The position numbers and the translations under genes were made by a program. A stretch of DNA of 27,429 nucleotides from an uncultured Oscillospiraceae bacterium (GTDB taxonomy: Bacteria > Bacillota > Clostridia > Oscillospirales > Oscillospiraceae), in contig CAKTVL010000020.1 in assembly GCA_934623575.1 (NCBI GenBank), positions 1 through 27,429 of the forward strand, given 5' to 3'. Of this stretch, positions 1-7,964 are shown one piece after another (within the stretch, counting starts at the first letter, position 1; every line of letters begins with the position of its first letter). The notes below the pieces were generated by a model. That model had not been told where the DNA came from. It was given only the letters and a program-made list of their open reading frames with translations, and did no database searches.

Positions 1-21
1 GGCAAGAAGAAGGAGTTCTAA
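1..21 (+). CDS. 3' end of an unidentified upstream gene (partial)
   Basis: The first 21 bases can be read as six codons (GKKKEF) and a TAA stop. A strong intrinsic terminator follows about 30 bases later, as expected behind the last gene of a transcription unit. The codons are too few to identify a family. The neighbours ssnA and ygfK make a purine-degradation gene possible, but the sequence does not show this. The Lys-rich tail could also be chance reading of an A/G-rich stretch. Confidence 0.35.
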   Translation, partial: GKKKEF

Positions 22-53
22 TTTAGGCCCTTCCGAGCTTGAATAACAAAAAA

Positions 54-79
54 GGCACCCCTACGGGGTGCCTTTTTTT
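54..79. terminator. intrinsic terminator
   Basis: A perfect 8-bp stem, GGCACCCC/GGGGTGCC, with a TAC loop is followed by seven T. A-rich sequence on the 5' side also gives a T-tract on the minus strand, so it could work in both directions. It separates the partial upstream gene from the ssnA unit. Confidence 0.9.
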
Positions 80-80
80 C

Positions 81-107
81 GGGCCGATGTAGGCATCGGC
101 CCCTACG
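81..107. repeat. small palindromic element with CCCCTACG tail
   Basis: Arms GGGCCGATG (81-89) and CATCGGCCC (94-102) are perfect inverted repeats around TAGG, and CTACG follows. A second element of the same design (GGGCGGAC/GTCCGCCC followed by CTAC) lies at 10715-10740, so this looks like a dispersed intergenic element and not part of a gene. Confidence 0.6.
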
Positions 108-192
108 AAAAGAAACGGGCAGAATACACCATATAATAATGTATGCGGGGCGGGAGAGGGGTAAAAAGAGCGAAAACGGGGGCACAAAACTA

Positions 193-221
193 TTGCATTT
201 TTGGCAGAATCGTTGTAAAAT
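193..221 (+). promoter_or_regulatory. sigma-A promoter of the ssnA-ygfK unit
   Basis: TTGCAT (193-198) and TAAAAT (216-221) are separated by 17 bp. Transcription would start near 226-229, giving a leader of about 170 nt before the ssnA start codon. Confidence 0.7.
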
Positions 222-223
222 AA

Positions 224-397
224 GAGCACAATCCAAGATTGGTAGCTGTAAGGAAGTGCTTCGCGCACGGGCTGCAACTATCACTCGGCGCACGGCTTGA
301 GTGTTTCAAACCTCCGGGGTGAGGTTTGGGGCACTTTTTGTTTACCGCCCCGTGATACTGGGAACAAAACACCGGAGAAACAAAAGGAGGAAAACAA
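224..397 (+). ncRNA. structured 5' leader of ssnA, candidate riboswitch or attenuator
   Basis: Between the promoter and ssnA the leader can fold into several helices: CAATC/GATTG (229-241), an interrupted arm 241-250 with 274-282 closed by GTGC/GCAC (256-268), and CACTC/GAGTG (282-303). A terminator hairpin (300-340) comes next, then the ribosome binding site. Bases 301-306 can pair with 224-229 or with CACTC, or become the base of the terminator stem, so alternative folds exist. The word CGCACGG occurs twice (265-271, 290-296 region). I do not recognise a known aptamer; it does not match purine, THF, Moco, glutamine or preQ1 riboswitches as I know them. The regulatory role is inferred. Confidence 0.55.
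300..340 (+). terminator. leader terminator hairpin upstream of ssnA
   Basis: AAACCTC (308-314) pairs perfectly with GAGGTTT (321-327). The stem extends through TTTC/GGGG with G-U pairs and AGTG (300-303)/CACT (332-335), and five T follow. It lies downstream of the promoter and upstream of the gene, the position of an attenuator. Confidence 0.75.
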
Positions 398-1741
398 ATG
401 GTTCTGGTAACGAACGGACGGCTCATCACCCGCGACAGCGAGGGCAAAGGCTACTATGAACACGGTGCGGTGGCATACGAGGGCACCAAGATCGTGGAGG
501 TGGGCGAGGAGGCCGCGCTGCGGGCCAAATACGCCGACGCCGAGATCGTGGACGCCAAGGGCGGCGTGATCATGCCCGCCTTTATCAACGCCCACACCCA
601 CATTTACTCCGCGCTGGCCCGCGGCCTGAGCATCGTGGGCAACAACCCCACCAACTTCTATGAGGTGCTGGACGGCACCTGGTGGGCCATCGACCGCCAC
701 CTGATGATGGACGGCACCCGCGCCAGCGCCACCGCGCTGTATATCGACAGCATCAAGCAGGGCGTGACCACCATCTTCGACCACCACGCCAGCTATGGCG
801 AGATCCCCGGCACCCTGTTCACCATCAGCGAGGAGAGCCGCCGCCTGGGCCTGCGCTCCTGCCTGTGCTACGAGGTCAGCGACCGCGACGGCGAGGAGAA
901 GTGCCTGCAGGCCATCAAGGAGAACGCGGACTTCATCACCTACTGCCAGAAGCAGAACGACCCCATGCTGGCGGCCATGTTCGGCGGCCACGCGCTGTTC
1001 ACCATCAGCGACAAGACCTTCGACCGCATGGTGGAGGCCAACAACGGCCGCACCGGCTACCACATCCATGTGTCCGAGGGCATGAACGACGTGTACGACT
1101 CCCTGCAGAACTACGGCCGCCGCCCGGTGCAGCGCCTGCAGGATCACGGCATTCTGGGCGAGAAGACCATCCTGGGCCACTGCATCCATGTGAACACCGC
1201 CGAGATGGACATCATCAAGGAGACGGGCACCATGGTGGTGAACAACCCCGAGTCCAACATGGGCAACGCCATCGGCATCTGCCCGGTATTGCAGCTGTAC
1301 AAGCGGGGCATCCTGCTGGGCATGGGCACCGACGCCTATACCAACGACATGCTGGAGTCCCTGAAGGTGGCGCTGTGCTCCCAGCGGAGCCAGAACTGCC
1401 TGCCCAACGTGGGCTGGTGCGAGGTCACGGACATGCTGTTCAAGAACAACGCCAGGATCGGCGCGCGGTACTTCCCCGATCAGCTGGGCGTGCTGAAGGC
1501 CGGCGCTGCGGCGGATATCATCGTGATGGATTATAAGCCCTTCACCCCCTTCTCCGACGAGAATATCGACGGCCACATGATCTTCGGCATGACCGGCCGC
1601 CAGTGCCAGACCACCATCGCCGCCGGCAAGCTCCTGATGAAGGATCGCGTGCTGGTGAACATCGACGAGGAAGCCGAAAACGCCCATATTCTCGAGGCCG
1701 CCAAGAAGCTGTGGGGCGACCTGAACCACCGGGTGTATTGA
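398..1741 (+). CDS. ssnA: SsnA family amidohydrolase (purine-degradation cluster)
   Basis: A 447-aa metal-dependent amidohydrolase of the SsnA type, close in length to the E. coli protein. The metal site is visible: HTH at residues 66-68 (NAHTHIYSALARG), a later HIHVSEG histidine, LGHCIHV, and the C-terminal aspartate in MGTDAYTNDM. Such enzymes hydrolyse cyclic amide or amino groups on purine- or pyrimidine-like rings. SsnA and YgfK belong to a gene cluster (with ygeX, ygeY, ygeW, hyuA, xdhD) reported for anaerobic breakdown of uric acid and other purines by gut bacteria; the exact substrate cannot be read here. The ATG has an AAGGAGG site 7 bases upstream. ygfK starts 17 bases after the stop, so the two are co-transcribed. 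Family assignment is firm; its step in the pathway is inferred. Confidence 0.92.
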   Translation: MVLVTNGRLITRDSEGKGYYEHGAVAYEGTKIVEVGEEAALRAKYADAEIVDAKGGVIMPAFINAHTHIYSALARGLSIVGNNPTNFYEVLDGTWWAIDRHLMMDGTRASATALYIDSIKQGVTTIFDHHASYGEIPGTLFTISEESRRLGLRSCLCYEVSDRDGEEKCLQAIKENADFITYCQKQNDPMLAAMFGGHALFTISDKTFDRMVEANNGRTGYHIHVSEGMNDVYDSLQNYGRRPVQRLQDHGILGEKTILGHCIHVNTAEMDIIKETGTMVVNNPESNMGNAIGICPVLQLYKRGILLGMGTDAYTNDMLESLKVALCSQRSQNCLPNVGWCEVTDMLFKNNARIGARYFPDQLGVLKAGAAADIIVMDYKPFTPFSDENIDGHMIFGMTGRQCQTTIAAGKLLMKDRVLVNIDEEAENAHILEAAKKLWGDLNHRVY

Positions 1742-1758
1742 TAAAAGGAGGAATACCC

Positions 1759-4710
1759 ATGTCTGAAAAAATGTATCCCATTCCCTTTAAGTCCCTGATG
1801 AACTGGGTGGTCACCGAGTACGCCAATTCCGGCGAGATCTTCGGCGTCCGCAAGGCGTATCACGCCACGGGCAAGAGTCTGCCCATCTTCGGCGAGCGCA
1901 TCGAAACACCCTTCGGCCCCGCCGCCGGCCCCAACAGCCAGCTGGCGCAGAACATCATTGCCGCGTACATGGCGGGCGCCCGCTTCTTCGAGGTCAAGAC
2001 CGTGCAGAAGATGGACGGCGAGGAGCTGGCCGCCTGTGTGCCCCGCCCCTGCATTCTGGCCAACGACGAGGGCTACAACCAGGAGTGGTCCACCGAGCTG
2101 ACCGTGCCCCAGGCCATGGATGAGTACATCAAGGCGTGGTGCGCCCTGAAGGTGCTCAGCAAGGTATACGGCTTCGGCGATCCCAACGGCTTCGTGTTCA
2201 ACATGTCCGTGGGCTACGACCTGGAGGGCATCAAGGGCGAGAAGGTCAACACCTACATCGAGGGCATGAAGGACGCCACCAAGACCGCCATCTTCGGCGA
2301 GTGCAAGGCCGTTCTGAAGGAGCTGTTCCCGGAGGAGAGCGACTATATCGACGCCATCGATCCCCGCGTCAGCCGCTCTGTCACCGTGTCCACGCTGCAC
2401 GGCTGTCCCCCGGATGAGATCGAGCGCATCGCCAGCTACCTCATCACCGAGAAGCACCTGCACACCTTCGTCAAGTGCAACCCCACCATCCTGGGCTACG
2501 AGACCGCCCGCCGCATTCTGGACGGCATGGGCTATGACTACATCGTCTTTGACGATCACCACTTCCGCGAGGACCTGCAGTGGGCCGACGCCGTGCCCAT
2601 GTTCGAGCGCCTGCAGGCACTGGCCGACAGCAAGGGCCTGGAGTTCGGCCTGAAGCTCAGCAACACCTTCCCGGTGGACACCACCCGGGGCGAGCTGCCC
2701 AACAGCGAGATGTACATGTCCGGCCGCAGCCTGTTTCCCCTGACCATCGAGATGTGCCATCGCATTTCCCGCCAGTTCAAGGGCAAGATGCGCATTTCCT
2801 TCGCCGGCGGCGCGGAGTATTTCAACTGCGACAAGCTGTTTGCCGCCGGTATCTGGCCCATCACCGTGGCCACCACCATCCTCAAGCCCGGCGGCTACAA
2901 CCGCCTGCTCCAGATGGTGGAGAAGGTGGAGCCCATGGCCTACAAGCCCTTCTGCGGCACCGACACCCAGGCCATCTGCGAGATGAGCACCGCCTCTCAT
3001 ACCGACGTCCACCACGTCAAGCCCATCAAGCCCCTGCCCAGCCGCAAGAGCGAGAAGAACGTGCCTTGGATCGACTGCTTCACCGCCCCCTGCAAGGGCG
3101 GCTGCCCCATCGCGCAGGACATCCCCGAGTACATGGAGCTGTGCAATAAGGGCCTGTACGGCCCGGCGCTGAAGCTGATCACCGAGAAGAACCCCCTGCC
3201 GTTCATCACCGGCACCATCTGCGCCCACCGCTGCCAGACCAAGTGCAGCCGCAATTTCTATGACGAGTCCGTCCGCATCCGGGATACCAAGCTGCTGGCG
3301 GCGCAGAAGGGCTACAACGCCCTGATGGCCTCCATCAAGACGCCCGCCAAGGTGGAGGGCAAGCGCGTCGCCATCATTGGCGGCGGCCCCACCGGCATCG
3401 CTGCCGCCTACTTCTGCGGCAGAGCCGGTATCGAGACAACGATCTTCGAGCGGGAGAGCTGTCTGGGCGGCGTACCCCGCCATGTGATCCCCAGCTTCCG
3501 CATCGCCAACGAAGCCATTGAGAAGGATATCGCCCTGATGGAGAAGTACGGCGTGGAGGTCAAGTGCGGCGCGGCCGCCCCCTCCGTGGACGAACTGAAG
3601 AAGATGGGCTACACCCACATCCTGCTGGCTGTGGGCGCATGGAAGCCCGGCAAGCTGGATATCGCCGGCGATGTGGCAGGCGCCATCCAGTGGATGAAGG
3701 GCGTGAAGGCCGGCAACATCGGCGTGGCCGGGAATATCGCCGTTATCGGCGGCGGCAACACCGCCATGGACGCGGCGCGCCTTGCCAAGCGCAGCGGCGC
3801 GGAGCACGTGACGCTGGTGTACCGCCGCACCCGCAAGTATATGCCCGCCGACGAGCATGAGCTGGCGCTGGCACTGGCGGACGGCGTGGAATTTGCCGAG
3901 CTGGCCGCCCCCGTCAAGCAGGCCGACAGCGTGCTGCAATGTGAGAAGATGGTGCTGGGCAAGGCGGACGCCTCCGGCCGCCGCAGTCCCGTGGGCAGCG
4001 GTGAATTCTTCCACATCCCCTGCGATCTGGTGATCTCCGCCGTGGGCGAGCAGGTGGACGACGCTCTGATGGCCGCCAACGGCATCGAGCTGGATAAGAA
4101 GGGCCGTCCCGCCTTCCAGACCAACGTGGCCGGCGTGTACGCCGCCGGTGACGCCAAGCGCGGCCCCGCCACCGTGGTGGAGGGCATTGCCGACGCCGCC
4201 GCCTTTGCCGAGGCGGTCATCGGCACCGCACACACCTACGACATCCCGGAGCAGGCCTACGTCACCAAGGCGGACGCCGAGGCCAAGAAGGGGATTCTGG
4301 CCATGAGCGGGTGCGTCTGCCGGGAGGGCGAGCGCTGCCTCCAGTGCGCCACCGTGTGTGAGAACTGCGTGGATTCCTGCCCCAACCGCGCCAATGTGGC
4401 CATCCGCATGGCCGACGGCAGCCACCAGATCGTCCATGTGGACAAGATGTGCAACGAGTGCGGCAACTGCACCCAGTTCTGCCCGTACAGCTCCGAGCCC
4501 TGTCACGACAAGTTCACCCTGTTCCAGACCGCTGAGGACATGGTGGACAGCCACAACGCCGGTGTGCTGTTCCTGGGCGGCGACAAGGTGCGCGTCCGCA
4601 CCTTCGGCGAGCCCAAGGACTACGACCTGTCCGGCAAGAACGATCTGCCCGCCGATCTGGAGAAGCTGATCGTCACCCTCCGCGACAAGTACAGCTACCT
4701 GTACCGGTAA
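1759..4710 (+). CDS. ygfK: YgfK, multidomain Fe-S flavoprotein oxidoreductase ('putative selenate reductase subunit')
   Basis: A 983-aa protein (E. coli YgfK is about 1030). Order: an N-terminal dihydropyrimidine/dihydroorotate dehydrogenase-like barrel (about 1-420); a GltD-type cysteine region starting at C440 (CFTAPCKGGCP, later CAHRCQTKC); an FAD fold beginning IIGGGPTGIAAA near 540; an NAD(P) fold with IGGGNTAMDAA; and C-terminal ferredoxin cysteines (about 852-910, including CLQCATVCENC and CNECGNCTQFCPY). The architecture suits electron transfer from NAD(P)H through FAD and Fe-S clusters to an FMN site that reduces a heterocyclic substrate. The selenate reductase name is historical. 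In gut anaerobes it is part of the purine-degradation cluster. The ATG at 1759 has AAGGAGG just upstream; a longer open frame extends back inside ssnA but lacks a site. A strong terminator ends the unit. Confidence 0.92.
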   Translation: MSEKMYPIPFKSLMNWVVTEYANSGEIFGVRKAYHATGKSLPIFGERIETPFGPAAGPNSQLAQNIIAAYMAGARFFEVKTVQKMDGEELAACVPRPCILANDEGYNQEWSTELTVPQAMDEYIKAWCALKVLSKVYGFGDPNGFVFNMSVGYDLEGIKGEKVNTYIEGMKDATKTAIFGECKAVLKELFPEESDYIDAIDPRVSRSVTVSTLHGCPPDEIERIASYLITEKHLHTFVKCNPTILGYETARRILDGMGYDYIVFDDHHFREDLQWADAVPMFERLQALADSKGLEFGLKLSNTFPVDTTRGELPNSEMYMSGRSLFPLTIEMCHRISRQFKGKMRISFAGGAEYFNCDKLFAAGIWPITVATTILKPGGYNRLLQMVEKVEPMAYKPFCGTDTQAICEMSTASHTDVHHVKPIKPLPSRKSEKNVPWIDCFTAPCKGGCPIAQDIPEYMELCNKGLYGPALKLITEKNPLPFITGTICAHRCQTKCSRNFYDESVRIRDTKLLAAQKGYNALMASIKTPAKVEGKRVAIIGGGPTGIAAAYFCGRAGIETTIFERESCLGGVPRHVIPSFRIANEAIEKDIALMEKYGVEVKCGAAAPSVDELKKMGYTHILLAVGAWKPGKLDIAGDVAGAIQWMKGVKAGNIGVAGNIAVIGGGNTAMDAARLAKRSGAEHVTLVYRRTRKYMPADEHELALALADGVEFAELAAPVKQADSVLQCEKMVLGKADASGRRSPVGSGEFFHIPCDLVISAVGEQVDDALMAANGIELDKKGRPAFQTNVAGVYAAGDAKRGPATVVEGIADAAAFAEAVIGTAHTYDIPEQAYVTKADAEAKKGILAMSGCVCREGERCLQCATVCENCVDSCPNRANVAIRMADGSHQIVHVDKMCNECGNCTQFCPYSSEPCHDKFTLFQTAEDMVDSHNAGVLFLGGDKVRVRTFGEPKDYDLSGKNDLPADLEKLIVTLRDKYSYLYR

Positions 4711-4727
4711 GCCGATAAAACGAAGAA

Positions 4728-4763
4728 CACCCCCTCGGCCTTGGGCCGAGGGGGTGATTTCTT
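4728..4763. terminator. bidirectional terminator between convergent genes
   Basis: A perfect 13-bp stem, CACCCCCTCGGCC/GGCCGAGGGGGTG, has a TTG loop. It is followed by ATTTCTT on the plus strand and TTCTTCGTTTTA on the minus strand, so it can end both ygfK and the minus-strand flavoprotein gene. Confidence 0.88.
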
Positions 4764-4781
4764 ATCTGCGTCTGCGTCGGC

Positions 4782-5249
4782 TCAGTCGCCGAAGGACTGC
4801 TTTCCGGCGATGTGCTCCACCGCGATGCGCACCAGCATGGTGTGAGACAGCGTCTGCTGCGAGCACAGCTCCGCCCGGGTCAGCGACGCCGGGTCCAGCG
4901 CCTTTACCAGCAGCATCAGGGCCCGGTGCTTCTCCTCCGGGTCCTGCACCACGACGGCGCGGCCCTCCACGATGGCGGAGTCGTAGGCGGTGGTCAGCTC
5001 GCCGGAGATAAGCTCCGCCTTGGACACGGCGGACAGGCACACCCGGGGCTCCTTTTCCAGAAGCTCCCACTTCCGGCCCGCGCCGGCACAGTGGAAATAG
5101 ACAGAGCTGCCGCTCTCGTCGGCCACATGGTTCACCGGCACGCAATAGGGCGCGCCGTCCGCGCCGGTCATGGCCAGCGTGACGTAGGGGGCATCCCGCA
5201 GCACCTGCCAGGCAAAGGCGGCGTCGCGCTCTTTATCTTTTCTGCGCAT
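4782..5249 (-). CDS. pyridoxamine 5'-phosphate oxidase family (Nim-like) flavoprotein
   Basis: A 155-aa protein starting MRRKDKER with the order typical of the small split-barrel FMN proteins related to NimA: a strand reading YVTLAMTGADGAPYCVPVNHV, then VYFHCAGAGRKWELL, then RVCLSAVS. Family members bind FMN or related cofactors and include nitroimidazole reductases and proteins of unknown function; the substrate here cannot be told. The ATG is preceded by GGAGGAG. It lies 21 bases downstream of the ATP-grasp gene and is the last gene of that minus-strand unit. Whether it serves the polysaccharide-type neighbours is unknown. Confidence 0.85.
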   Translation of the reverse strand: MRRKDKERDAAFAWQVLRDAPYVTLAMTGADGAPYCVPVNHVADESGSSVYFHCAGAGRKWELLEKEPRVCLSAVSKAELISGELTTAYDSAIVEGRAVVVQDPEEKHRALMLLVKALDPASLTRAELCSQQTLSHTMLVRIAVEHIAGKQSFGD

Positions 5250-5270
5250 AGTCGTTTCTCCTCCGTTTTG

Positions 5271-6287
5271 TTATATGATTTTGCGGTCCAGCAGCTTCTC
5301 AAACCGGGGCAGCATGCCCTCATCCACATGCCCGGCATTCTGGCACATGTCGTAGCCGGGCAGGTTGTTGCCCTCCACCAGCACGGGGCCGTCCGGGGTG
5401 ATGGCCACGTCCCAGCCGATATACTTCAGGTGGGCCTCCACCCGCTGGGACGCCGTGCGGCACAGCTCCAGCGCCTGGTCGAACAGTGGGATCTGGAAGC
5501 CAACGATGTCCGTGCCGGTAACGGGGTGCGTCTCGTAGTATTTGCCGGTCTTGTCGCAGAAGGCCGGGCGGTACAGCTGGCCGTGCTCGTTCACCGGGGC
5601 GTACATGCCGCCGGAGGACACGTTGTCCACGCACACGCCGCCCATGCCCATGCGCACCAGCGCGTAGACCATCTGCGCGCCCTGCTCCGTCACCAGCGTG
5701 ACGATACGCACCGTGTTCACGGAGTCGGGGCACAGGCGGTTCATATCCGGGTGCTGGCGGATGGGCTCCTCGATCAGCAGCTGTCCGCCCTTGACCAGCC
5801 GGTCGTACAGAGCCTCGTAGTCGTCGATGTCCGCCGTCACAAGGCGCTGGATGCCCTCGCCGCCGCACAGTCCGGCGGGCTTGCAGAAAATAGCGTCCGT
5901 CCCGGCACAGAATTCCCGCAGCCCGGCGGCATCCGTCTTGCGCAGGTCAAGGAACCGGCGCTTCAGCAGGTCGGAGAAGATGGTGTCGAACTCGATCTTG
6001 TCGTTGAGCTGATAGAAATACGCCGGGTCGTTCATCTGACGGGTCAGCGCCTGATTCTGCACGGCGGTCATATAGGTCTTGCGCACCGCGCCGTGCCGGT
6101 CGGCAAAGCCGAACACGTGGTAGTCCAGATAGCCGATGCCGTAGCGCACCTCGCACCACACCATGTCGCAGAAGATGACCAGTCGGCTCTTGCCGCTCTC
6201 CTCGTGGACGGCGTTGATGTGCAGCTTCATCCGCGCAAAGCTCAGATGCTTCAGCTGCCGGAAAAATGTAGCAAGCTTTCTGCCCAT
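5271..6287 (-). CDS. sugar-transfer-associated ATP-grasp family protein
   Basis: A 338-aa protein with features of the ATP-grasp family found beside polysaccharide genes (ATPgrasp_ST): FCKPAGLCGGEGIQRL for the nucleotide-binding hairpin, LLIEEPIRQHP for the hinge, VNTVRIVTL, and a C-terminal VEGNNLPGYD with the acidic/Asn metal-ligand pair (about 304-313). ATP-grasp enzymes activate a carboxylate as an acyl-phosphate and join it to an amine or thiol, so it may add an amino acid or similar group to a surface glycan; that is inference. The ATG has AAGGAGG upstream. It sits 16 bases downstream of the flippase gene and is clearly co-transcribed with it. No glycosyltransferase is in the window. 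Confidence 0.85.
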   Translation of the reverse strand: MGRKLATFFRQLKHLSFARMKLHINAVHEESGKSRLVIFCDMVWCEVRYGIGYLDYHVFGFADRHGAVRKTYMTAVQNQALTRQMNDPAYFYQLNDKIEFDTIFSDLLKRRFLDLRKTDAAGLREFCAGTDAIFCKPAGLCGGEGIQRLVTADIDDYEALYDRLVKGGQLLIEEPIRQHPDMNRLCPDSVNTVRIVTLVTEQGAQMVYALVRMGMGGVCVDNVSSGGMYAPVNEHGQLYRPAFCDKTGKYYETHPVTGTDIVGFQIPLFDQALELCRTASQRVEAHLKYIGWDVAITPDGPVLVEGNNLPGYDMCQNAGHVDEGMLPRFEKLLDRKII

Positions 6288-6303
6288 AAGAATTCCTCCT
6301 TTT

Positions 6304-7818
6304 TCAACGATGCAGTATCCGCCGCAGCGGGGCGGCGATCAGCCCCCGCTCATAGCGGTTCATGCCGAACAGCCACATACTGGCGGCATACACCGCCACG
6401 AACAGCAGCCCCGGCGGTATCAGCTGCCAGTAGCTGACCGGATGGACGAACACCGCCAGCAGCACCGCCGTCACCGCCGGCGGCAGCATGGCCGGCAGCA
6501 GGTGGAAAATGTGCCGCCAGAAGGCGGGGATGTTCAGCCCGATGTGCTTGTAATAGTACCGGTTCATCAGGAACACGTTGCCCACCAGCGTGGCGACGGC
6601 GGTGCCGATGGCCGCGCCGAAGCCCTCCCATTTCATGCACAGGGGGATGGAAATAATGATGTTGCCCACCAGCACCCCCAGATAGACCAGCGAGCGGTAC
6701 TTGTGCATGTTCTTGGCGCGCTGGATCTCGATGCCCACCGTCTGGATATTCGTCCACAGGCAGGCAAAGAACAGCAGCAGCGCCGTCCAGTAGTCGATGC
6801 GGAACTGCTCGCCGCCGCCCCACAGCACCACGAAGGACTGGCCGATGGCCACAAAACCCAGGAATATGCCGCCCAGCAGGATGAACTGTATCCGCCCCAC
6901 CTTGGTGAACAGGGCGTCCAGCGTCCGCATGGGGGCGTTCTCCGCCACCAGCCGGTGGACGCGGGGCGTCATCACGTTGGAGATGGCGTTGCCGAACAGC
7001 AGGAAGTAGTTGTTCAGCTGGGAGGCGATGACGTACACCGTCACCGCGGCGGAGCCGTGGAACCACGTCAGCAGCATGCGGTCGATGGACCAGTTGACGT
7101 TGTCCACCACGATGCCGATGAACACATACAGCGTGAAGCCCAGCATCTCCCGCAGCAGCGCAAAGTCGTACCGGTGGAAGGCGAAGGGCATTTTCAGCTT
7201 GGTCAGGCAGTAGGTGATGTTGATGATGCCGCTGAGGATGGTGAAGAGCAGCGACACGATGGTCATGGTCACGGAGCGATAGCCCATCAGCAGCAGGGGG
7301 ATCATGATCAGGGGGTTCAGCACCTGCTTGCCCATGGCCACGATTTTCTGGAACAGATACTGCTCGTTGATGGTCACATGGCTCTCGAACACGCTGATGG
7401 GGAAGGTCAGCGCCGCGTTGACGGTGAGGATCCGCAGCAGCCGCTGGGCCAGCGCGATCTCGTCGGCCGTCAGCTTCTTGCCGAAGATCACATCGCAGTA
7501 GGACAGCCCGAGGCCGATGGCCAGCACCGCCGCCCCCAGCAGCAGATAGGTCAGCAGGAACATGCCGTTGAGCTTGGCGCAGCCCTGCTTGTCGCCGGCG
7601 GCCCGGAAGCGGGAGTAGTACCGGACGTAGGCGCTGCCCAGGCCGAAGCTCAGCAGATTCAGATAGGAGATGATGGGCAGCACCGCCTGGTATACGCCGA
7701 ACTCGCTGTCACCCAGCTGCCGCAGCATGATGGGCGTATAGACCAGCGAGATGATGGTGCTCAGCGCCATGGAAACGTAGCTCAGCGCGGCGCCCGCCCG
7801 GATCTGATTTACTTGCAA
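6304..7818 (-). CDS. oligosaccharide flippase / polysaccharide biosynthesis protein (MATE/MOP superfamily)
   Basis: A 504-aa very hydrophobic protein with about 14 predicted membrane helices. It opens with the family N-terminus (AGAALSYVSMALSTIISLVYTPIMLRQLGDSEFGVYQ), here split for length by its key parts: the LVYTPIMLRQLG motif and the EFGVYQ turn. MOP-superfamily flippases move lipid-linked saccharides across the cytoplasmic membrane. The start is a TTG codon (7816-7818); no in-frame ATG lies between it and the promoter, and GGAAAGGAAG stands at the right distance. It is the first gene of a three-gene minus-strand unit with its own strong promoter (7862-7890). Substrate unknown. Confidence 0.87.
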   Translation of the reverse strand: MQVNQIRAGAALSYVSMALSTIISLVYTPIMLRQLGDSEFGVYQAVLPIISYLNLLSFGLGSAYVRYYSRFRAAGDKQGCAKLNGMFLLTYLLLGAAVLAIGLGLSYCDVIFGKKLTADEIALAQRLLRILTVNAALTFPISVFESHVTINEQYLFQKIVAMGKQVLNPLIMIPLLLMGYRSVTMTIVSLLFTILSGIINITYCLTKLKMPFAFHRYDFALLREMLGFTLYVFIGIVVDNVNWSIDRMLLTWFHGSAAVTVYVIASQLNNYFLLFGNAISNVMTPRVHRLVAENAPMRTLDALFTKVGRIQFILLGGIFLGFVAIGQSFVVLWGGGEQFRIDYWTALLLFFACLWTNIQTVGIEIQRAKNMHKYRSLVYLGVLVGNIIISIPLCMKWEGFGAAIGTAVATLVGNVFLMNRYYYKHIGLNIPAFWRHIFHLLPAMLPPAVTAVLLAVFVHPVSYWQLIPPGLLFVAVYAASMWLFGMNRYERGLIAAPLRRILHR

Positions 7819-7861
7819 CGCCGCACTTCCTTTCCTGCGCTTGTCAGCAACATAGCACTTT

Positions 7862-7890
7862 ATTATAGCCCAAAAGGCGGCGGATGTAAA
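7862..7890 (-). promoter_or_regulatory. promoter of the flippase/ATP-grasp/PNPOx unit
   Basis: Read on the minus strand: TTTACA (7890-7885), a 17-bp spacer, and TATAAT (7867-7862). The transcript would start about 38 bases upstream of the TTG start codon. Confidence 0.8.
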
Positions 7891-7912
7891 GTCGAACCCC
7901 GGTAAAAAGTGG

Positions 7913-7941
7913 TTTTCTTTCCGGGAGGTGTCTGGTACAAT
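7913..7941 (+). promoter_or_regulatory. possible promoter of the WYL regulator
   Basis: TACAAT (7936-7941) is a fair -10 box, but the matching -35 region (TTTTCT, 7913-7918) is poor. It lies 24 bases before the start codon, so the leader would be short. A weak promoter that needs an activator is possible. Confidence 0.4.
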
Positions 7942-7964
7942 AGAGGGGAAAGGGAGGATGCACC

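Noticed and set aside
224..340. Purine (guanine/adenine) riboswitch in the ssnA leader
   Set aside because: The conserved three-way-junction core and paired loop sequences of that class are not present; the leader is kept only as an unclassified candidate.
1531..4554. A 1007-codon open frame on the minus strand opposite ygfK, and similar long antisense frames opposite hppA, ssnA and the flippase gene
   Set aside because: Typical of GC-rich coding DNA; products are His/Gly/Ala-rich without domains, while the opposite strand encodes intact conserved enzymes.
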